From the NCBI RefSeq assembly GCF_001542875.1, contig NZ_LMAF01000001.1:744001-808000 (forward strand): 64,000 nucleotides of DNA. Direction: 5' to 3'. The stretch's first letter is position 1; the number at the start of each line of letters is the position of its first letter. The notes under the pieces are model-generated. The model was not told where the DNA came from. It saw nothing but the letters and a program-made list of their open reading frames with translations, and searched no databases. This document shows positions 62,561-64,000 of the stretch, piece by piece. The position numbers and the translations under genes were made by a program. The DNA comes from Erythrobacter sp. YT30 (GTDB taxonomy: Bacteria; Pseudomonadota; Alphaproteobacteria; Sphingomonadales; Sphingomonadaceae).

Positions 62561-63043
62561 ATGGCGAGCAAACCGGGTCCGCCAATCACGCCTGAAGGCA
62601 TGGCAGCGCTCAAGGCGCGATATGACCATCTGCTCGGCAAAGAGCGCCCTGAGATTGTCGAAATCGTCAGCTGGGCAGCGGGCAATGGAGATCGCAGCGA
62701 GAATGGCGATTATCTCTATGGCCGCAAGCGCATGCGCGAGATTGACCGGGAACTGGGCTATCTCGCCAAGCGCATGAAAATCTGCCGCGTGGTCGATCCT
62801 GCCAACCAACCAGACAAGGCGCGAGTGTTCTTCGGTGCAAAGGTCGAACTCGCCGATGAAGACGATGCGCGCCAGACGGTTCAACTCGTCGGCGATGACG
62901 AGCAGAACGCGAGCGAAGGACGGATCGGCTGGAATTCCCCCCTCGCCAAAGCGCTGAAAGGCGCAAGCGTCGGGGATTTGCGCACGGTAAGGCTTCCCGG
63001 CGGGCTAAAAGAATGGGAAGTGATGGCGATTGATTATGACTAG
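62561..63043 (+). CDS. greB: Transcription elongation factor GreB
   Basis: A 160-residue two-domain protein. The N-terminal coiled coil (ITPEGMAALKARYDHLL ... GDRSENGDYLYGRKRMREIDRELGYLAKRM) carries the acidic tip that GreB inserts into the RNA polymerase secondary channel to stimulate cleavage of backtracked RNA. The C-terminal FKBP-like domain (RVFFGAKVELADEDD, ISWNSPLAKAL-type GRIGWNSPLAKALKG) binds polymerase. YLYGRKRMREID favours GreB over GreA. It starts 12 bases after the transglycosylase gene and overlaps the next gene by 8 bases. Confidence 0.93.
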   Translation: MASKPGPPITPEGMAALKARYDHLLGKERPEIVEIVSWAAGNGDRSENGDYLYGRKRMREIDRELGYLAKRMKICRVVDPANQPDKARVFFGAKVELADEDDARQTVQLVGDDEQNASEGRIGWNSPLAKALKGASVGDLRTVRLPGGLKEWEVMAIDYD

Positions 63044-63512
63044 GTTAGTCGCCCTCTCTGCCCTTGCACTTCTCGCCGCTCCGCTTTCGGCGAAGGATTC
63101 GCTCGGCGTATACTCGGGATGGGCTGCGTTTCGTGATGATGGTGCGGCGCGTTGTTATGCCATCGCAAAGCCGCGCAATTCGCGGAAGGTTGGCACCTAT
63201 GCGAGCCTTGGCACTTGGCCAAAACGCGACGTGCGCAATCAGCTCCATATCCGCCTGTCTCGCCCTGCCCGTGCGGGATCGGACGCAAGGCTCAGAATTG
63301 GTGGGGAGACGTTTGCGCTTGCCACCAAAGGCCGCGATGCCTGGGCAAAGGATGCGCGGATGGATGCGGCGATCACGGCTGCCTTGCGATCAGCCTCTTT
63401 GATGAGCGTTTCAGTGCTGAGCGCGAATGCCAATCGCTTTACCGATCGGTATAACCTGGCAGGCGTCGCAACCGCGATGGATGCAAGCGTCGTTGGGTGC
63501 GCAAACCGCTAA
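63036..63512 (+). CDS. Exported protein of unknown function
   Basis: A 158-residue protein with a signal peptide (LVALSALALLAAPLSA-K) and a mature part beginning SLGVYSGWAAFRDDGAARCYAIAKP. RLRIGGETFALATKGRDAWAKDARMDAAITAALRSA and a final Cys (VVGCANR) follow, so a disulfide between Cys at about 40 and the C-terminus is possible. The general pattern (G.WAAF.D....CYAIA.P and a short AI..AL helix) recalls invasion-associated locus B-like proteins, but I am not certain. ATG 63036 overlaps the greB stop by 8 bases. Confidence 0.7.
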   Translation: MTRLVALSALALLAAPLSAKDSLGVYSGWAAFRDDGAARCYAIAKPRNSRKVGTYASLGTWPKRDVRNQLHIRLSRPARAGSDARLRIGGETFALATKGRDAWAKDARMDAAITAALRSASLMSVSVLSANANRFTDRYNLAGVATAMDASVVGCANR

Positions 63513-63555
63513 TCTGGTCAAACGCCAGCTGCCACACTATATGCGCCGCCAGATC

Positions 63556-64000
63556 ATGACAGACACAACTCTCATGTCGATCCCCGGCCAGGTGGATCCC
63601 GTCCCCGTCGCGCGCGATATTACGCCGCGCGAGGATGGGCGCGTGGATTTGATTGGCCTGCCCCGGCCGCGCATTCGCGAATTGTTTGAAGTAGCAGGCC
63701 TTGATGCGCGGCAGGCGAAATTGCGCTCTAAGCAGGTGTTTCACTGGCTCTATCATCGCGGCGTCACCGATTTTGACGCGATGACCGATATTGCAAAGAC
63801 CATGCGCCCCTGGCTTGCCGAGCGTTTCGTGATCGGACGGCCCAACGTGGTCGAAGCGCAGCATTCCTCGGACGGTACGCGCAAATGGCTTTTGAAAACC
63901 GATGATGGCCATGATTTCGAGATGGTCTTCATTCCCGACGAGACGCGGGGGACTTTGTGCGTCTCTAGCCAGGTCGGCTGCACGCTGAACTGCACTTTCT
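63556..64000 (+). CDS. rlmN: 23S rRNA (adenine-2503-C2)-methyltransferase RlmN (partial)
   Basis: The frame is open to the right edge, so only about 148 residues are seen. After a variable lead come DLIGLPRPRIRELFEVAGLDARQAKLRSKQVFHWLYHRGVTDFDAMTDIAK and SSDGTRKWLLKTDDG. The radical-SAM region starts with ETRGTLCVSSQVGCTLNCTF, where the two Cys of the CxxxC cluster motif are visible; the third lies beyond the window. RlmN methylates A2503 of 23S rRNA and A37 of some tRNAs. ATG 63541 is also in frame and would add five residues. Confidence 0.95.
   Translation, partial: MTDTTLMSIPGQVDPVPVARDITPREDGRVDLIGLPRPRIRELFEVAGLDARQAKLRSKQVFHWLYHRGVTDFDAMTDIAKTMRPWLAERFVIGRPNVVEAQHSSDGTRKWLLKTDDGHDFEMVFIPDETRGTLCVSSQVGCTLNCTF

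Noticed and set aside
1-64000. CRISPR arrays, insertion sequences, prophage
   Set aside because: No regularly spaced repeats, transposase, integrase or phage structural genes were recognised on either strand.

Overview
The window looks like core chromosome of an alphaproteobacterium, most probably a sphingomonad of the Erythrobacter/Altererythrobacter type. The evidence is the alphaproteobacterial F0 cluster (AtpZ/I, a, c, b', b) split from F1, the CckA and CpdR cell-cycle regulators, a LexA box of the alphaproteobacterial form GTTC-N7-GTTC upstream of recA, an UrcA-family protein, a SapC-family protein, and eukaryote-type NADP isocitrate dehydrogenase. Taxonomy is inferred from protein character only. 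Genes are tightly packed with many 4-base stop/start overlaps. No gene-free stretch exceeds 300 bases, and I see no insertion sequence, prophage or CRISPR array.

Layout. 1-2205 (-): F0 ATP synthase genes. 2422-6347 (-): ydbH-ynbE-ydbL type envelope lipid-transport operon. 6421-12254: radC, then a DoxX/NDH-2 fusion and a DUF3857/transglutaminase/TPR protein. 12529-20075 (+): purB, lapA-like, pyrF, trpF, trpB, a small membrane ORF, trpA, accD, folC. 20072-23215 (-): two AmpG-like transporters. 23264-25782 (+): Rieske oxygenase, pseudouridine synthase, rsmD. 25857-26892 (-): two small exported proteins. 27062-33944: UvrD helicase, urcA, a LuxR-type regulator, hemolysin-III/PAQR protein, RhlE helicase and an exported unknown. 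34104-44198: FAD-linked dehydrogenase, sapC, a probable small RNA, N-formylglutamate amidohydrolase, cpdR, tRNA-Val, SDR-like protein, icd, GNAT-nitrilase fusion, Kef-type antiporter. 44199-52587 (-): a paralogous pair of unknown exported proteins, alaS, recA, and a paralogous pair of DUF4139 proteins. 52653-56377 (-): cckA, DUF2062 gene, smpB. 56520-64000: S9 peptidase, aspartoacylase-like protein, dapA, lytic transglycosylase, greB, an exported unknown and the 5' part of rlmN.

Most genes serve housekeeping work: respiration and ATP synthesis, Trp and pyrimidine/purine synthesis, fatty acid and folate metabolism, rRNA modification, SOS repair, trans-translation and envelope maintenance. CckA and CpdR belong to one phosphorelay that controls CtrA activity and stability, although they lie 15 kb apart here.

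The most interesting unexplained signal is at 36583-36726. A sigma-32-like promoter is followed at the right distance by three hairpins, two C-rich unpaired segments resembling anti-Shine-Dalgarno sequences, and a strong rho-independent terminator. This is a good candidate for a stress-induced small RNA of about 105 nt, comparable in design to the CcsR 'cuckoo' RNAs of Rhodobacter. Other items worth checking are a TonB-receptor plug-like signature inside a DUF4139 protein, an 11-residue tandem-repeat exported protein, a small membrane ORF translationally locked between trpB and trpA, and a palindrome between urcA and the LuxR-type gene.
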